Below are positions 1 through 11,153 of a stretch of 64,000 nucleotides of DNA, piece after piece. Origin of the DNA: Stenotrophomonas sp. 24(2023) (GTDB lineage: Bacteria; Pseudomonadota; Gammaproteobacteria; Xanthomonadales; Xanthomonadaceae); NCBI RefSeq assembly GCF_030913365.1, contig NZ_CP133160.1, positions 2,580,001 to 2,644,000 on the forward strand. Reading direction: 5' to 3'. The translations under genes and the position numbers were made by a program. The notes below the pieces were generated by a model, which saw only the letters and a list, made by a program, of their open reading frames with translations, searched no databases and was not told the DNA's origin. How positions within the stretch are numbered: the first letter of the stretch is position 1; each line of letters opens with the position of its first letter.

Positions 1-270
1 GAGGACGGTGACCGCATCGTGGCCGACATCGTCGCCGGGCTGAGCCACCCGGGCGCCGCCACCGTGCAGCGCGACCGTGCCCGGGCCATCGGCCTGGCGG
101 TCAAGCGCGCCGAGGCCGGTGACATCATCCTGATCGCCGGCAAGGGCCACGAGCCCTACCAGGAGGTCAAGGGCACCCGCTACGACTTCGACGACACCGA
201 GGTGGCCGCCGCTGCGCTGGCTGCGAAGGTGGGCGTGCTGGCCGCGCGCGCTGCGGGAGGTGCCGCATGA
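1..270 (+). CDS. murE: UDP-N-acetylmuramoyl-tripeptide synthetase MurE, C-terminal fragment
   Basis: This is the 3' end of a gene that starts before the window; 89 codons are visible and the frame is open from base 1. MurE is the cytoplasmic Mur ligase that adds the third residue (meso-diaminopimelate in Gram-negatives) to UDP-MurNAc-L-Ala-D-Glu. The visible part contains [10 protein letters not shown], a conserved signature of the C-terminal domain of MurE, followed by a motif of the type YDFDDTE found near the end of the protein. Its TGA overlaps the murF start as ATGA, and the following gene order confirms the identification. Confidence 0.93.
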   Translation, partial: EDGDRIVADIVAGLSHPGAATVQRDRARAIGLAVKRAEAGDIILIAGKGHEPYQEVKGTRYDFDDTEVAAAALAAKVGVLAARAAGGAA

Positions 271-1661
271 AGCGCACCCTGCTGTCGCTGATCGCGCACT
301 GGGCCGGCGGCGAGATCCACGGCGACGACGTGGCCATCGATGCAATCAGCAACGACACCCGCAACCTTCGCCCGGGCAGCCTGTACGTGGCGCTGCGCGG
401 CGAGCGTTTCGACGGCCATGATTTTGCGGCCGATGCGCTGGCACGCGGTGCCAGTGCCCTGCTGGTCGAGCGCCTGTTGCCGGTCGAACTGCCGCAGGTG
501 CTGGTGGCCGACAGTGAACGCGCGCTGGCGCGCATTGCCGCCGGCATGCAGCGCGACCGTGGCACTGAACTGTTCGCCATCACCGGCAGCAACGGCAAGA
601 CCAGCGTCAAGAGCCTGCTGCTGGCGATCCTGCAGCAGGTGGCGCAGGCCGATGGCACGGTGGTGTATGCCAACCCGGGCAACCGCAACAACGAGATCGG
701 CCTGCCGCTGGCGGTCATCGATGCGCCGGAAGATGCCGACTACGCGGTCTACGAGATGGGCGCCGGCAAGCCGGGCGACATCGCCTACCTGACCGACATC
801 GCCCGCCCGCGCTACGCACTGGTCAACAACATCGCCCCGGCGCATCTGGAACGCATGGGTACCCTGCAGGGCGTGGCCCTGACCAAGGGCGCCATCTATG
901 CCGCGCTGCCGGCCGATGGCGTGGCTGTCATCAATGCCGACGATGCCTATGGCATCTGGTTCGAGCAGCATTTCATCGGCCCCCCGCCGCGCTGCCGCGT
1001 GCTGCGCTTCGGCCTGGACCACAGCGCGGACATCACCGCGCGCGACATCCGCCCAACCGCTGCCGGCAGCCAGTTCACCCTGGTGACCCCTGCCGGCCAG
1101 GTGCCGGTGGCGCTGGGCCTGCCGGGCCGCCACAACATCGGCAACGCGCTGGCGGCCACCGCGCTGGCGCTGGCCGCCGGCATCGCGCTGGACCGCATCG
1201 TCGCCGGCCTGATCGCCGCCGAACCGGTGCCGGGCCGGCAGATCGCCCACCAGCTGCCCAACGGTGCGGTGCTGGTGGATGACAGCTACAACGCCAACCC
1301 CGGCTCGCTGGCCGCGGCCATCGATGCGCTGGCCGCGGCCCCGGAAGAGGGCTGGCTGGTGCTGGGCGACATGCGCGAGCTGGGCCCGGATGGGGCGGCG
1401 CTGCACGCCCAGGCCGGGCTGCGTGCGCGCCAGGCCGGGCTCAAGCGCCTGTATGCGCTGGGCGAACTCAGCGCCGCCGCTGCGGCTGCCTTCGGTGAGG
1501 GCGGCCGTCATTTCACGACCCATGACGCGCTGTCGCAGGCGCTCAAGGACGAGCTGCACGCGGGCGTGCGCTGCCTGGTCAAGGGCTCCCGTGGCAGTGC
1601 CATGGACACGATCGTCAAGGCGCTGTTGGCGCAAGGAGAGGAATCCCCGCATGTTGTATGA
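267..1661 (+). CDS. murF: UDP-N-acetylmuramoyl-tripeptide--D-alanyl-D-alanine ligase MurF
   Basis: A 464-residue cytoplasmic ATP-dependent ligase that adds D-Ala-D-Ala to UDP-MurNAc-tripeptide, the last soluble step of peptidoglycan precursor synthesis. The P-loop TGSNGKTS lies at residues 106-113, the central Mur ligase domain has the NNEIGLPL stretch, and the C-terminal domain has DDSYNANP. The length is normal for the family. The ATG start overlaps the murE stop by 4 nt. The 3' end overlaps the mraY start by 11 nt, so translation is probably coupled on both sides. Confidence 0.97.
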   Translation: MKRTLLSLIAHWAGGEIHGDDVAIDAISNDTRNLRPGSLYVALRGERFDGHDFAADALARGASALLVERLLPVELPQVLVADSERALARIAAGMQRDRGTELFAITGSNGKTSVKSLLLAILQQVAQADGTVVYANPGNRNNEIGLPLAVIDAPEDADYAVYEMGAGKPGDIAYLTDIARPRYALVNNIAPAHLERMGTLQGVALTKGAIYAALPADGVAVINADDAYGIWFEQHFIGPPPRCRVLRFGLDHSADITARDIRPTAAGSQFTLVTPAGQVPVALGLPGRHNIGNALAATALALAAGIALDRIVAGLIAAEPVPGRQIAHQLPNGAVLVDDSYNANPGSLAAAIDALAAAPEEGWLVLGDMRELGPDGAALHAQAGLRARQAGLKRLYALGELSAAAAAAFGEGGRHFTTHDALSQALKDELHAGVRCLVKGSRGSAMDTIVKALLAQGEESPHVV

Positions 1662-2736
1662 ACTGGCTCGATGGTTGCAGCAGTTGGAGAGCCTGTTCGG
1701 GCTGTTCAACTACCAGACGTTCCGCGCCATCCTTGCCGCGCTGACGGCCCTGTTCCTGTCGCTGTGGCTCGGCCCGGCGGTGATCCGCCGGCTTGCCCAG
1801 TTCAAGGGCGGCCAGCCGATCCGCAAGGACGGCCCGCAGACCCATTTCTCCAAGGCCGGCACGCCGACCATGGGCGGTTCGCTGATCCTGCTCACCGTCA
1901 CCCTGTCGGTGCTGATGTGGGCTGACCTGCGCAACCGCTACATCTGGCTGGTGCTGGCGGTGATGCTGTGCTTCGGCGCCATCGGCTGGTACGACGACTG
2001 GATCAAGATCGTCCGCCGCGACCCGAACGGCCTGAAGTCGCGCTGGAAGTACCTGCTGCAGTCGATCTTCGGCCTGGCCGCGGGCATCTTCCTGTTCCAG
2101 ACCGCCGATGTGCCGGCGGCGCTGACCTTCTACATCCCGATGTTCAAGTCGGTGGCGCTGCCGCTGGCCGGCATCGGCTTCGTGGCCATCGCCTATTTCT
2201 GGATCGTCGGCTTCTCCAACGCGGTGAACCTGACCGACGGCCTGGACGGCCTGGCGATCATGCCCACCGTGCTGGTGGCCTGTGCGCTGGGCGTGTTCGC
2301 CTATGCCTCGGGCAACGTGGTGTTCGCCAACTACCTGCAGATCCCGCAGATTCCGGGCGCGGGCGAACTGGTCATCATCTGCGCGGCCATCGCCGGTGCC
2401 GGCCTGGGCTTCCTGTGGTTCAACACCTACCCGGCCATGGTGTTCATGGGTGACATCGGCGCGCTGGCACTGGGCGCGGTGCTGGGCACCATCGCCGTCA
2501 TCACCCGCCAGGAGCTGGTGCTGGTGATCATGGGCGGCGTGTTCGTCATCGAAACACTGTCGGTGATGATCCAGGTCGCTTCGTTCAAGCTGACCGGCAA
2601 GCGCGTGTTCCGCATGGCCCCCATCCACCACCACTTCGAACTGAAGGGCTGGCCGGAGCCGCGCGTGATCGTGCGCTTCTGGATCATCTCGGTGGTACTG
2701 GTGCTGATCGGCCTGGCCACGCTGAAGGTGCGCTGA
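1651..2736 (+). CDS. mraY: Phospho-N-acetylmuramoyl-pentapeptide-transferase MraY
   Basis: A 361-residue inner-membrane enzyme that transfers phospho-MurNAc-pentapeptide to undecaprenyl phosphate, forming lipid I. I chose ATG 1651 because it gives the standard MraY N-terminus ([10 protein letters not shown]) and has a good ribosome binding site (AAGGAGAG, about 10 nt upstream). The frame is open further upstream but that part only shadows murF. Family landmarks are YDDW near residue 114, [11 protein letters not shown] near 190-200 and the HHHFE motif near the C-terminus, with about ten hydrophobic segments. The stop overlaps the ftsW start (TGATG). Confidence 0.97.
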   Translation: MLYELARWLQQLESLFGLFNYQTFRAILAALTALFLSLWLGPAVIRRLAQFKGGQPIRKDGPQTHFSKAGTPTMGGSLILLTVTLSVLMWADLRNRYIWLVLAVMLCFGAIGWYDDWIKIVRRDPNGLKSRWKYLLQSIFGLAAGIFLFQTADVPAALTFYIPMFKSVALPLAGIGFVAIAYFWIVGFSNAVNLTDGLDGLAIMPTVLVACALGVFAYASGNVVFANYLQIPQIPGAGELVIICAAIAGAGLGFLWFNTYPAMVFMGDIGALALGAVLGTIAVITRQELVLVIMGGVFVIETLSVMIQVASFKLTGKRVFRMAPIHHHFELKGWPEPRVIVRFWIISVVLVLIGLATLKVR

Positions 2737-4067
2737 TGAACGACCTGTCGCGCCAGGCAACACGCCTTGAAGCCATCGGAGGCCACTATGACAAGTGGCT
2801 GCTCGGCGCGATGATCGCGCTGACCGGGCTGGGCGTGATCATGGTGGCGTCCAGTTCGATCGCGCTGATGTCCAGCCCGTTCTACTACCTCAACCGCCAC
2901 CTGATCTTCCTGGCGATCGGCATCGTGCTGGCGGTCATCGCCGCGCGTACCGAACTGAAGACCATCGAGCAGTACAACCAGGTGCTGCTGCTGGGCTGCT
3001 TCGCGCTGCTGGTGGTGGTGTTCGTGCCGGGCCTGGGCAGCAGCGTCAACGGTGCCCGCCGCTGGATCAACCTGGGCATTTCCAAGTTCCAGACCGTTGA
3101 AGCGGTGAAGGTGCTCTACATCGTGTGGCTGTCCAGCTACCTGGTGCGCTTCCGCGACGAGGTCAACGCCACCTGGCCGGCCATGCTCAAGCCGCTGGGC
3201 GTGGCCGGTGCGCTGGTGGTGCTGCTGCTGCTGCAGCCGGACTTCGGTTCGTCCACGCTGCTGCTGGCGATCACCGCCGGCATGCTGGTGCTGGGCGGGG
3301 TGAACATGCCGCGCATGTCGATGCCGGTGATCATCGGCCTGGTCGGCATGAGCGCGCTGGCGATCATCGAGCCGTACCGCATGCGCCGCATCACCTCCTT
3401 CCTGGACCCGTGGGCCGACCAGCAGGGCGACGGCTACCAGCTGTCCAACGCGCTGATGGCCGTGGGCCGTGGCGAGTGGACCGGCGTGGGCCTGGGCAAC
3501 TCGGTGCAGAAGCTGTACTACCTGCCCGAAGCGCACACCGACTTCATCTTCTCGGTCACCGCCGAGGAATTCGGCTTCCTGGGTACCTGCACCATCATCG
3601 CCCTGTATGCGCTGCTGGTCGGCCGTACCTTCTGGCTGGGCATGCGCTGTGTGGAAATGAAGCGCCATTTCTCCGGCTACATCGCCTTCGGCATCGGCCT
3701 GTGGATCAGCATGCAGACCTTCGTGTCGATCGGGGTCAACCTGGGCATCCTGCCGACCAAGGGCCTGACCCTGCCGCTGATCTCCTCGGGCGGCTCGTCG
3801 GTGCTGATGACCTGCGTGGCGATGGGCCTGCTGCTGCGCGTGTCGTATGAACTGGACCGCGCCGAGCGCCGCCAGGCCGTGCGCATGGGCGCCACCGAGG
3901 AAAGCGCGGTCGGCGAACCGTCCGGCATCGACCTGCCGCCGGCACCGCCCGCCGCGGCGGCCGCGCCCGCCGGGGCCAACGCCGCTGCTGCACCGGCGGC
4001 CGAACCGGCACGTGGCACCAGCCGCCTGCAGTCGCGCATCGAGCCCACGTTCGGGAGGATGGGATGA
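2736..4067 (+). CDS. ftsW: Septal peptidoglycan glycosyltransferase FtsW (SEDS family)
   Basis: A 443-residue polytopic membrane protein of the SEDS family that polymerises lipid II at the division septum with its cognate PBP (FtsI, outside the window). The hallmark stretch [20 protein letters not shown] runs just before the last membrane segments. About ten hydrophobic helices are visible. The C-terminal tail (about 65 residues) is Ala/Pro-rich, low in complexity and longer than in E. coli; it probably lies in the cytoplasm. The start overlaps the mraY stop and the stop overlaps murG. Confidence 0.95.
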   Translation: MNDLSRQATRLEAIGGHYDKWLLGAMIALTGLGVIMVASSSIALMSSPFYYLNRHLIFLAIGIVLAVIAARTELKTIEQYNQVLLLGCFALLVVVFVPGLGSSVNGARRWINLGISKFQTVEAVKVLYIVWLSSYLVRFRDEVNATWPAMLKPLGVAGALVVLLLLQPDFGSSTLLLAITAGMLVLGGVNMPRMSMPVIIGLVGMSALAIIEPYRMRRITSFLDPWADQQGDGYQLSNALMAVGRGEWTGVGLGNSVQKLYYLPEAHTDFIFSVTAEEFGFLGTCTIIALYALLVGRTFWLGMRCVEMKRHFSGYIAFGIGLWISMQTFVSIGVNLGILPTKGLTLPLISSGGSSVLMTCVAMGLLLRVSYELDRAERRQAVRMGATEESAVGEPSGIDLPPAPPAAAAAPAGANAAAAPAAEPARGTSRLQSRIEPTFGRMG

Positions 4068-5158
4068 GCCTGCCCGTCGCTTCCACGTCCCCGCGCCCGG
4101 TGATGATCCTCGCCGGCGGCACCGGCGGCCATATCTTCCCCGGCCTGGCCGTGGCGCGCGTGCTGCGCGAGCGCGGCGTGCCGGTCACCTGGATGGGCGC
4201 GGCCGGCGGCATGGAAACCCGGCTGGTGCCGCAGCACGGCATCGACATCGATACGCTGCAGATCGGCGGCCTGCGCGGCAAGGGCAAGCTGGCCCTGCTG
4301 GGCGCGCCATGGCGGCTGATGCGCGCGGTGCGTGCGGCCGGCCTGGTGATCCGCGACCGGCAGCCGCGCGCGGTGGTGGCCTTTGGTGGCTTCGCTTCCG
4401 GCCCCGGTGGCCTGGCCGCGCGCCTGCATGGCCTGCCGCTGCTGGTGCACGAACAGAACCGTGCCCCGGGCATGACCAACCGCATCCTGTCGCGCTTCGC
4501 GCGCCGGGTGCTGACCGGTTTCCCGGGCAGCTTCGCTGAGCGCGAGGAGGCCGTGGGCAACCCGGTGCGCGCGGAAATCGCCGCCATCGCGCCGCCCGAG
4601 CAGCGCTTTGCCGGTCGCCAGGGGGCGCTGCGCCTGCTGGTGGTCGGTGGCAGCCAGGGCGCGCGTGCACTCAACACCGGTGTGCCGCAGGCCATCGCCG
4701 CCCTTGGCGCCGGCCATGCGATCGAGGTGCGCCACCAGAGCGGCGAGAAGCTGCACGCCGAAGCGGTCGAGGCCTATGCCAAGGCCGGCGTGTCGGCGCA
4801 GATCACCCCGTTCATCGCCGACATGGCCGATGCCTTCGCCTGGGCCGACCTGGTGGTGTGCCGTGCCGGCGCATCGACCCTGGCCGAGCTGTGCGCGGCA
4901 GGCGTGGGCAGCGTGCTGGTGCCATTCCCGGCGGCGGTGGACGACCACCAGACGCGCAATGCCGAGTACCTGGCCGAGCGCGGTGCCGCCGTGTTGCTGA
5001 AGCAGGACGCAACGCTGGCCGAGGGCATCGGTTCATTGCTGCGCGAACTGTCCGAAAATCCCGCCCGCCGCATGCAGATGGCGCAAGCCGCGCGTGCCCT
5101 GGCCAAGGTCGATGCCGCCGAGCGCATCGCCGATATCATTCTTGAGGAAGCTGTATGA
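4064..5158 (+). CDS. murG: Lipid II synthase MurG (UDP-GlcNAc transferase)
   Basis: A 364-residue peripheral glycosyltransferase (GT28) on the cytoplasmic face of the inner membrane, adding GlcNAc to lipid I to make lipid II. The N-terminal glycine-rich loop [10 protein letters not shown] is near residues 18-27, [11 protein letters not shown] is present, and the C-terminal UDP-GlcNAc site has [12 protein letters not shown] and the DDHQTRNA stretch. The ATG overlaps the ftsW stop by 4 nt and follows a strong GGGAGGA ribosome binding site. Confidence 0.97.
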   Translation: MSLPVASTSPRPVMILAGGTGGHIFPGLAVARVLRERGVPVTWMGAAGGMETRLVPQHGIDIDTLQIGGLRGKGKLALLGAPWRLMRAVRAAGLVIRDRQPRAVVAFGGFASGPGGLAARLHGLPLLVHEQNRAPGMTNRILSRFARRVLTGFPGSFAEREEAVGNPVRAEIAAIAPPEQRFAGRQGALRLLVVGGSQGARALNTGVPQAIAALGAGHAIEVRHQSGEKLHAEAVEAYAKAGVSAQITPFIADMADAFAWADLVVCRAGASTLAELCAAGVGSVLVPFPAAVDDHQTRNAEYLAERGAAVLLKQDATLAEGIGSLLRELSENPARRMQMAQAARALAKVDAAERIADIILEEAV

Positions 5159-5198
5159 AGAAGGCATGCCACCGCGCCTGCCCTGCGCGAGGCCGCGC

Positions 5199-6632
5199 AT
5201 GATCCGCCGCCTGCACGACACCAACGACCTGGTGCGCGCGTTCCCGCGCGTGCATTTCGTCGGCATCGGCGGCACCGGCATGAGCGGCATCGCCGAAGTG
5301 ATGCTGACGCTGGGCTATGAAGTGTCCGGTTCGGACAACGCCGACAACGCGGCCACCCGCCGCCTGGCCGGCCTGGGCGCGCGCATCATGCGCGGCCATT
5401 CGGCCGCCAACGTGCTGGGCACCGACTGCGTGGTGGTGTCCAGCGCCATCCGCGAAGACAACCCGGAGCTGATGGAAGCGCGCAGCCAGCGCATTCCGAT
5501 CATGCCGCGCGCGGCCATGCTGGCCGAGCTGATGCGCTTCCGCCGCGGCATCGCCGTGGCCGGTACGCACGGCAAGACCACCACCACCAGCCTGACCGCC
5601 GCCGTGCTGAGCGAAGGTGGCCTGGACCCGACGTTCGTGATCGGTGGCCAGCTGCTGGCCGCCGGGGCCAACGCCAAGCTGGGCGGCGGGCAGTGGCTGG
5701 TGGCCGAAGCCGATGAGAGCGATGGCAGCTTCCTGCGCCTGAACCCGCTGATGTCGGTCATCACCAACATCGATGCCGACCACCTGGAAAACTACGGCAA
5801 CGACTTCGCCCGCGTGCAGGCGGCGTTTGCCGAGTTCCTGCAGCGCCTGCCGTTCTACGGCCTGGCGGTGCTGTGCATCGACGACCCGGAAGTGGCCGCG
5901 CTGGCCGCCAAGACCCCGCGCCACGTGATGAGCTACGGCATGAGCCCGCAGGCCGACGTGCGCGCCGAGAACGTGGTGCAGGACGGGGCGCGCATGCGCT
6001 TCACCCTGCGCCTGCCGCAGGGCACCAGCCAGGAAGTGGTGCTGGCGCTGCCGGGCAAGCACAACGTGCTCAACGCGCTGGCCGCCGCTGCGGTGGGCTG
6101 GCAGCTGGGCGTGGCCCCCGATGCGATTGCCCGTGCGCTGGAAAGCTTCGCCGGCGTCGGCCGCCGCTTCAACGACCTGGGCGAAGTGACCACCGCCAGT
6201 GGTGCCAAGGTGCGCATCATCGACGATTACGGCCACCATCCCAGCGAGCTGGAAGCGGTGTTCGCCGCCGCCCGCGGTGGCTGGACCGACAAGCGCCTGG
6301 TGGTGGCGTTCCAGCCGCACCGCTACAGCCGTACCCGCGACCAGTTCGACAAGTTCGCCGCCGTGCTGTCCAGCGTCGATGCGCTGGTGCTCAGCGAGGT
6401 CTACCCGGCCGGTGAAGAGCCGATCGCCGGTGCCGATTCGCATGCGCTGGCGCGTGCCATCCGGGCACGTGGCCGCAGCGAGCCGGTGGTGGTGGGCAAG
6501 GCCCATGAACTGGCCAGCGTGCTGCCGGACGTGCTGCAGGACGGTGACCTGCTGCTGATGATGGGCGCCGGCGACATCGGTGCCGTGGCCAGCCAGATCG
6601 CCGTGGAAGGCTTCAAGGAGGGCGTGGCGTGA
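5199..6632 (+). CDS. murC: UDP-N-acetylmuramate--L-alanine ligase MurC
   Basis: A 477-residue cytoplasmic ligase that adds L-Ala to UDP-MurNAc, the first amino acid of the stem peptide. ATG 5199 ([10 protein letters not shown]) puts the Rossmann-like [13 protein letters not shown] motif about 20 residues from the start, as expected. The open frame continues upstream to 5094, but that stretch is out-of-frame murG. The ATP-binding motif GTHGKTTTT and the DDYGHHPSE motif of the C-terminal domain are both intact. There is a 40-nt gap after murG, the only sizeable gap between murE and ftsA. Confidence 0.96.
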   Translation: MIRRLHDTNDLVRAFPRVHFVGIGGTGMSGIAEVMLTLGYEVSGSDNADNAATRRLAGLGARIMRGHSAANVLGTDCVVVSSAIREDNPELMEARSQRIPIMPRAAMLAELMRFRRGIAVAGTHGKTTTTSLTAAVLSEGGLDPTFVIGGQLLAAGANAKLGGGQWLVAEADESDGSFLRLNPLMSVITNIDADHLENYGNDFARVQAAFAEFLQRLPFYGLAVLCIDDPEVAALAAKTPRHVMSYGMSPQADVRAENVVQDGARMRFTLRLPQGTSQEVVLALPGKHNVLNALAAAAVGWQLGVAPDAIARALESFAGVGRRFNDLGEVTTASGAKVRIIDDYGHHPSELEAVFAAARGGWTDKRLVVAFQPHRYSRTRDQFDKFAAVLSSVDALVLSEVYPAGEEPIAGADSHALARAIRARGRSEPVVVGKAHELASVLPDVLQDGDLLLMMGAGDIGAVASQIAVEGFKEGVA

Positions 6633-7591
6633 GCACGCAGGCCTTCCCGCCGCTGCGCACCACCGATCCGGCCGCCTTCGGCCGCGTCGCCGTGCTGCTG
6701 GGCGGCACCTCCAGCGAGCGCGAGGTGTCGCTGGATTCGGGCCGCAACGTGCTCGAAGCCCTGCAGTCGCGCGGCGTCGATGCGTTCGCCGTCGATGGCA
6801 TTCCGGCCCTGGCCAGCGCACTGGCCGCCGGTGGCATCGACCGCGTGTTCAACATCCTGCACGGCCACAACGGTGGCGGTGAGGACGGCATCGTGCAGGG
6901 CCTGATGGAGGCCTTCGGCGTGCCGTACACCGGCTCGGGCGTACTGGGCTCGGCGCTGAGCATGGACAAGATCCGCACCAAGCAGGTGTGGCTGTCGCTG
7001 GGCCTGCCGACCCCGCAGTACCGCAAGGTGTCGGCGCAGGATGTCCACGCACAGGCGGCCGAACTGGGCCTGCCGGTGGTGGTCAAGCCGGCCAACGAAG
7101 GTTCCAGCGTGGGCATCAGCCGGGTAACCGACGATGCCGGCCTGGACGATGCCGTCGCCCTGGCCGCGCGCTACGACGGCCAGCTGCTGATGGAACAGAT
7201 GGTGGTCGGCGATGAACTGACCGTGGCCATCCTGGGCGATGTGGCGCTGCCGTCGATCCGCATCGTGCCCAAGGGCCAGTGGTACGACTACAACGCCAAG
7301 TACATCGCCGAGGACACCCAGTACCTGTGCCCGGGCCTGGACGGCGCGGACGAAGCCGAGATCGGCCGTATCGCGCTGGCCGCGTTCCGTGCCGCCGGCT
7401 GCCGTGGCTGGGGCCGGGTGGATGTGATGCGTGACCGCGCCAGCGGCCGCTTCTTCCTGCTGGAAGTGAACACCGCCCCGGGCATGACCAGCCATTCGCT
7501 GGTGCCCAAGGCCGCACGCCAGGCCGGCATCGGTTTCGAGGAACTGGTGTGGCGCGTGCTGGAACAGACCCTGGAGGCATCGCACGCATGA
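6629..7591 (+). CDS. ddl: D-alanine--D-alanine ligase
   Basis: A 320-residue ATP-grasp enzyme making D-Ala-D-Ala for MurF; the DdlB type, from its place in the dcw cluster. Motifs include [12 protein letters not shown] at the N-terminus, PANEGSSVG in the ATP-binding region and [13 protein letters not shown] near the C-terminus. The start is GTG 6629, overlapping the murC TGA, with AAGGAGG about 9 nt upstream; no ATG lies in a better place. The stop overlaps the ftsQ start. Confidence 0.96.
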   Translation: MSTQAFPPLRTTDPAAFGRVAVLLGGTSSEREVSLDSGRNVLEALQSRGVDAFAVDGIPALASALAAGGIDRVFNILHGHNGGGEDGIVQGLMEAFGVPYTGSGVLGSALSMDKIRTKQVWLSLGLPTPQYRKVSAQDVHAQAAELGLPVVVKPANEGSSVGISRVTDDAGLDDAVALAARYDGQLLMEQMVVGDELTVAILGDVALPSIRIVPKGQWYDYNAKYIAEDTQYLCPGLDGADEAEIGRIALAAFRAAGCRGWGRVDVMRDRASGRFFLLEVNTAPGMTSHSLVPKAARQAGIGFEELVWRVLEQTLEASHA

Positions 7592-8337
7592 ACGCGGTGC
7601 TGCGCATCTTCGTCTGGCTGTTGGCCCTGTCGGTGGTGGCACTGCCGGTGGTGGCCGTGGTCAATGGCTGGGTCGGCGCCGAGCGCTGGCCGCTGGCGAA
7701 GCTGCGCGTGCACGGTGAGTTCAAGCGGGTGCCGCCGGAGCAGCTGCAGCAGGTGCTGCTGCCGTATGCGCATGCGGGTTTCTTCGCGGTCAAGCTGCAG
7801 GACGCACAGGACGCCATCGAGCGCCTGCCGTGGGTGGAAAGCGCGCAGGTGCGCAAGCAGTGGCCGGACGTGCTGGAAGTGACCCTGGTCGAGCACAAGC
7901 CGTTCGCACGCTGGGGCAACGACCGCCTGCTGTCCGAGCAGGGCAAGCTGTTCCCCACGCCGAAAAAGCTGGCCGACCTGAAGCTGCCCGAACTGGACGG
8001 ACCGGACAGCCAGACCGAAGAGGTCGTGGCGTTGTACAACGAATCCCGCGCGTTGTTCGCACCGGCCAGGCTGGACGTTGTCCGCCTGGGCATGGATGCA
8101 CGCGGCAGCTGGTCGCTGCTGCTGAGCAACGGCACCGAAGTGGTGGTCGGCCGTGACGATGCGCGTTCGCGCCTGCAGCGTTTCGTGCGTGTGCTGCCGC
8201 AGCTGGCCAACCAGGCCGCGCCGATCGAGCGCGCCGACCTCCGTTACACCAATGGTTTCACGCTGAGCTGGGGAACCCCGGCCCCGCCGGCGGGTGCGCC
8301 GGGCACCCCGGCTAGAAGGACGCAGGAAAGGACATGA
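7588..8337 (+). CDS. ftsQ: Cell division protein FtsQ
   Basis: A 249-residue bitopic divisome protein: short cytoplasmic N-terminus, one membrane helix (about residues 6-25), then a periplasmic POTRA and beta domain that connects FtsB/FtsL with other divisome proteins. The POTRA-like part has the typical [15 protein letters not shown] segment. ATG 7588 overlaps the ddl stop; the frame extends a little upstream but only within ddl. The tail is Pro/Ala/Gly-rich. The stop overlaps ftsA. Confidence 0.93.
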   Translation: MNAVLRIFVWLLALSVVALPVVAVVNGWVGAERWPLAKLRVHGEFKRVPPEQLQQVLLPYAHAGFFAVKLQDAQDAIERLPWVESAQVRKQWPDVLEVTLVEHKPFARWGNDRLLSEQGKLFPTPKKLADLKLPELDGPDSQTEEVVALYNESRALFAPARLDVVRLGMDARGSWSLLLSNGTEVVVGRDDARSRLQRFVRVLPQLANQAAPIERADLRYTNGFTLSWGTPAPPAGAPGTPARRTQERT

Positions 8338-9569
8338 ATCGCAAGGGTGACAAATCGCTGATCGTCGGCCTGGACATCGGCACCTCCAAGGTGGTGGCGC
8401 TGGTGGGCGAGTACTCGCCGGGCAACCCGATCGAGGTGATCGGCATCGGTTCGCACGAATCGCGCGGGCTCAAGCGCGGCGTGGTGGTGGACATCGAATC
8501 GACCGTGCAGTCGATCCAGCGCGCGGTGGAAGAAGCCGAGCTGATGGCCGGCTGCGAGATCCGTTCGGTGTATGCCTCCATTTCCGGCAACCACGTGCAG
8601 TGCAAGAATTCGCCGGGCATCGTGCCGATCCGTGATGGCGAGGTGACCTGGGGCGACCTGGACCGCGTGCTGGATGCGGCCAAGGCGGTGGCGATCCCGG
8701 CCGACCAGAAGATCCTGCACGCGATCCCGCGCGAGTACGTGCTGGACGATTCGCAGGAAGGCATCCGCAACCCGGTCGGCATGACCGGCGTACGCCTGGA
8801 AGTGCATGCCCACCTGGTGGTGTGCGCGCAGTCGGCGGCGGCCAACATCAGCAAGTGCGTGCAGCGCTGCGGCCTGCAGGTGGACGACCTGGTGCTGTCC
8901 TCGCTGGCCTCCAGCGTGGCCGTGCTGACCGCCGATGAGCGCGAGCTGGGCGTGGTGCTGGTGGACATGGGCGCCGGCACCACCGACATCGCCGTGTTCG
9001 TGCAGGGCGCGATCTGCCACACCGCCTCGCTGCCGATCGCCGGCGACCACGTGACCAACGACATCGCGCACATGCTGCGCACGCCGACCCCGGAAGCCGA
9101 GCAGATCAAGGTGCGCTACGCCTGCGCCCTGGCCCAGCTGGCCACGGCCGAGGAAAGCATCCAGGTGCCGTCGGTGGGTGACCGCCCGCCGCGCCGCATG
9201 CCGCGCCATTCGCTGGCGCAGGCGGTGCAGGGCCGGTACGAGGAAATCTTCGAGATGGTGCAGGCCGAACTGCGCCGCTCCGGCTTCGAGGAACTGGTGC
9301 GCGCCGGCATGGTGCTCACCGGTGGCGCCTCGAAAATGGAAGGCGTGGTCGAGCTGGCCGAGGAAATGCTGCAGATGCCGGTGCGCGTGGGCATCCCGCA
9401 GCACGTCACCGGCCTGGGCGAGGTGGTGGGCAACCCGGTGCATGCCACCGGCGTGGGCCTGCTGCTGATGGGCAGCCAGATCGAGCATCCGCGCCGCCCG
9501 TCGCTGCCGACCGGGCGCGCGGGAAGCATGTTCAAGAAATTGAAGACCTGGTTCCGCGGCGAGTTCTGA
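8334..9569 (+). CDS. ftsA: Cell division protein FtsA
   Basis: A 411-residue actin-like ATPase that tethers FtsZ to the membrane. The phosphate-1 motif GLDIGTSKV is near the N-terminus, phosphate-2 is DMGAGTTDIAVF, and the adenosine motif is LTGGASKMEGV. The C-terminus ends in an amphipathic, basic and aromatic segment (MFKKLKTWFRGEF), the membrane-targeting helix. The ATG overlaps the ftsQ stop and follows an AGGAAAGG ribosome binding site. A 159-nt gap before ftsZ could hold an ftsZ promoter; I could not point to a convincing one. Confidence 0.97.
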   Translation: MNRKGDKSLIVGLDIGTSKVVALVGEYSPGNPIEVIGIGSHESRGLKRGVVVDIESTVQSIQRAVEEAELMAGCEIRSVYASISGNHVQCKNSPGIVPIRDGEVTWGDLDRVLDAAKAVAIPADQKILHAIPREYVLDDSQEGIRNPVGMTGVRLEVHAHLVVCAQSAAANISKCVQRCGLQVDDLVLSSLASSVAVLTADERELGVVLVDMGAGTTDIAVFVQGAICHTASLPIAGDHVTNDIAHMLRTPTPEAEQIKVRYACALAQLATAEESIQVPSVGDRPPRRMPRHSLAQAVQGRYEEIFEMVQAELRRSGFEELVRAGMVLTGGASKMEGVVELAEEMLQMPVRVGIPQHVTGLGEVVGNPVHATGVGLLLMGSQIEHPRRPSLPTGRAGSMFKKLKTWFRGEF

Positions 9570-9728
9570 CGCGGTACCTGCAGTACCCGGGTGACACCCG
9601 GCGCAACACCGTTACTACCACGCAACAGGCAACACACAACCCACACAGCCGCAACGGCAGCATGACACGCGAAGGCAGGAGGCCCGACCGTCCATGCCAC
9701 CGAAAGCGGATACAACGAGGACACGGAC

Positions 9729-10964
9729 ATGGCGCATTTTGAACTGATCGAAAAGATGGCACCCAATGCGGTGATCAAGGTGGTGGGCGTGGGCGGCGGC
9801 GGCGGCAATGCCGTGGCGCACATGGTCAACTCCAGCGTGGACGGCGTGGAATTCATCACCGCCAACACCGATTCGCAGGCCATCAAGAATTGCGGTGCCA
9901 AGCTGCAGCTGCAGCTGGGTACCAACGTGACCAAGGGCCTGGGCGCAGGCGCGAACCCGGAAGTGGGCCGCCAGGCCGCCCTGGAAGACCGTGAGCGCAT
10001 CATGGACGCCCTGCAGGGTGCGGACATGGTGTTCATCACCGCCGGCATGGGCGGCGGCACCGGTACCGGCGCTGCGCCGGTGGTGGCACAGCTGGCCAAG
10101 GAAATGGGCATCCTGACCGTGGCCGTGGTCACCAAGCCGTTCCCGTTCGAAGGCCGTCGCCGCATGCAGGTGGCGCTGAAGGGCATCGAGGAACTGAGCC
10201 AGCACTGCGACTCGCTGATCACCATTCCCAACGAGAAGCTGATCACCGTGCTGGGCCGCAACGCGACCATGATCCAGGCCTTCCGTGCCGCCAACGACGT
10301 GCTGCAGGGCGCCGTGCAGGGCATCGCCGACCTGATCGTGCGCCCGGGCCTGATCAACGTCGACTTCGCCGACGTGCGCACCGTCATGTCCGAAATGGGC
10401 CTGGCGATGATGGGTACCGGCACCGCCCGTGGCGATGACCGCGCCCAGGCCGCTGCCGAAGCCGCCATCCAGAACCCGCTGCTGGACGATGTGAACCTGG
10501 CCGGCGCCAACGGCATCCTGGTCAACATCACCGCCGGTGCGGACTTCACCATGGCCGAGTTCGACGAGATCGGCCGCACCATCGATGGCTTCGCCTCGGA
10601 AGACGCCACCGTGGTGGTCGGCACCGTGCTGGACCCGGACATGCAGGACGAAGTGCGCGTGACCGTGGTGGCCACCGGCCTGAACCGTACCTCGGCCAGC
10701 AAGGCCCAGCGCCCGGGCGAGCGTGCCCCGATCAAGCTGGTCCGCAACGCCACCACCGGCCAGCCGGAATTCGGCGAGTTCGACAACGGCGGCGACGCGG
10801 TGTCCAAGGCCGTGGGTGGCATGGGGATGGGCATGGGCCTGCGCCGCGCCAGCAGCGACAGCGTTGCCGCCTCGACCCCGTCGGCCTCGGCCTCGCCGGC
10901 GGCAGCTGAACTGCCCAACGATTACCTGGACATCCCGGCGTTCCTGCGCCGCCAGGCGGACTGA
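9729..10964 (+). CDS. ftsZ: Cell division protein FtsZ
   Basis: A 411-residue tubulin-like GTPase that forms the Z ring. The tubulin signature GGGTGTG is at residues 108-114, the N-terminal [11 protein letters not shown] loop is at about 22-32, and the T7 loop region follows NVDFADVR. A variable linker (about residues 320-395, rich in Gly/Met/Ser/Ala) precedes the conserved C-terminal peptide [12 protein letters not shown], which binds FtsA and ZipA. The gene is followed by a GC-rich hairpin. Confidence 0.98.
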   Translation: MAHFELIEKMAPNAVIKVVGVGGGGGNAVAHMVNSSVDGVEFITANTDSQAIKNCGAKLQLQLGTNVTKGLGAGANPEVGRQAALEDRERIMDALQGADMVFITAGMGGGTGTGAAPVVAQLAKEMGILTVAVVTKPFPFEGRRRMQVALKGIEELSQHCDSLITIPNEKLITVLGRNATMIQAFRAANDVLQGAVQGIADLIVRPGLINVDFADVRTVMSEMGLAMMGTGTARGDDRAQAAAEAAIQNPLLDDVNLAGANGILVNITAGADFTMAEFDEIGRTIDGFASEDATVVVGTVLDPDMQDEVRVTVVATGLNRTSASKAQRPGERAPIKLVRNATTGQPEFGEFDNGGDAVSKAVGGMGMGMGLRRASSDSVAASTPSASASPAAAELPNDYLDIPAFLRRQAD

Positions 10965-10972
10965 CGGCCGCC

Positions 10973-10996
10973 TCCCGGGGCTTGTCCCCCCCGGGA
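10973..10996 (+). terminator. GC-rich hairpin after ftsZ
   Basis: Inverted repeat TCCCGGGG / CCCCGGGA with an 8-nt loop, 8 nt after the ftsZ stop. There is no T-tract, so it could be a weak or Rho-assisted terminator, or an mRNA 3'-end stabiliser. Confidence 0.45.
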
Positions 10997-11153
10997 AGCG
11001 CCACCATGTCCTTGTGACGGACGCCGGGCCAGGATGGGCCCGGCGCCCCGTTCGCAGCGCGTCCTACCGGCGCGCCGGTGTGTCCTGCCGGCGTTTCAGC
11101 CTGGAGCAGGGCGGCTGCGTGTTAATCTAGACTGTCCCACCTGGTCTGCCCCC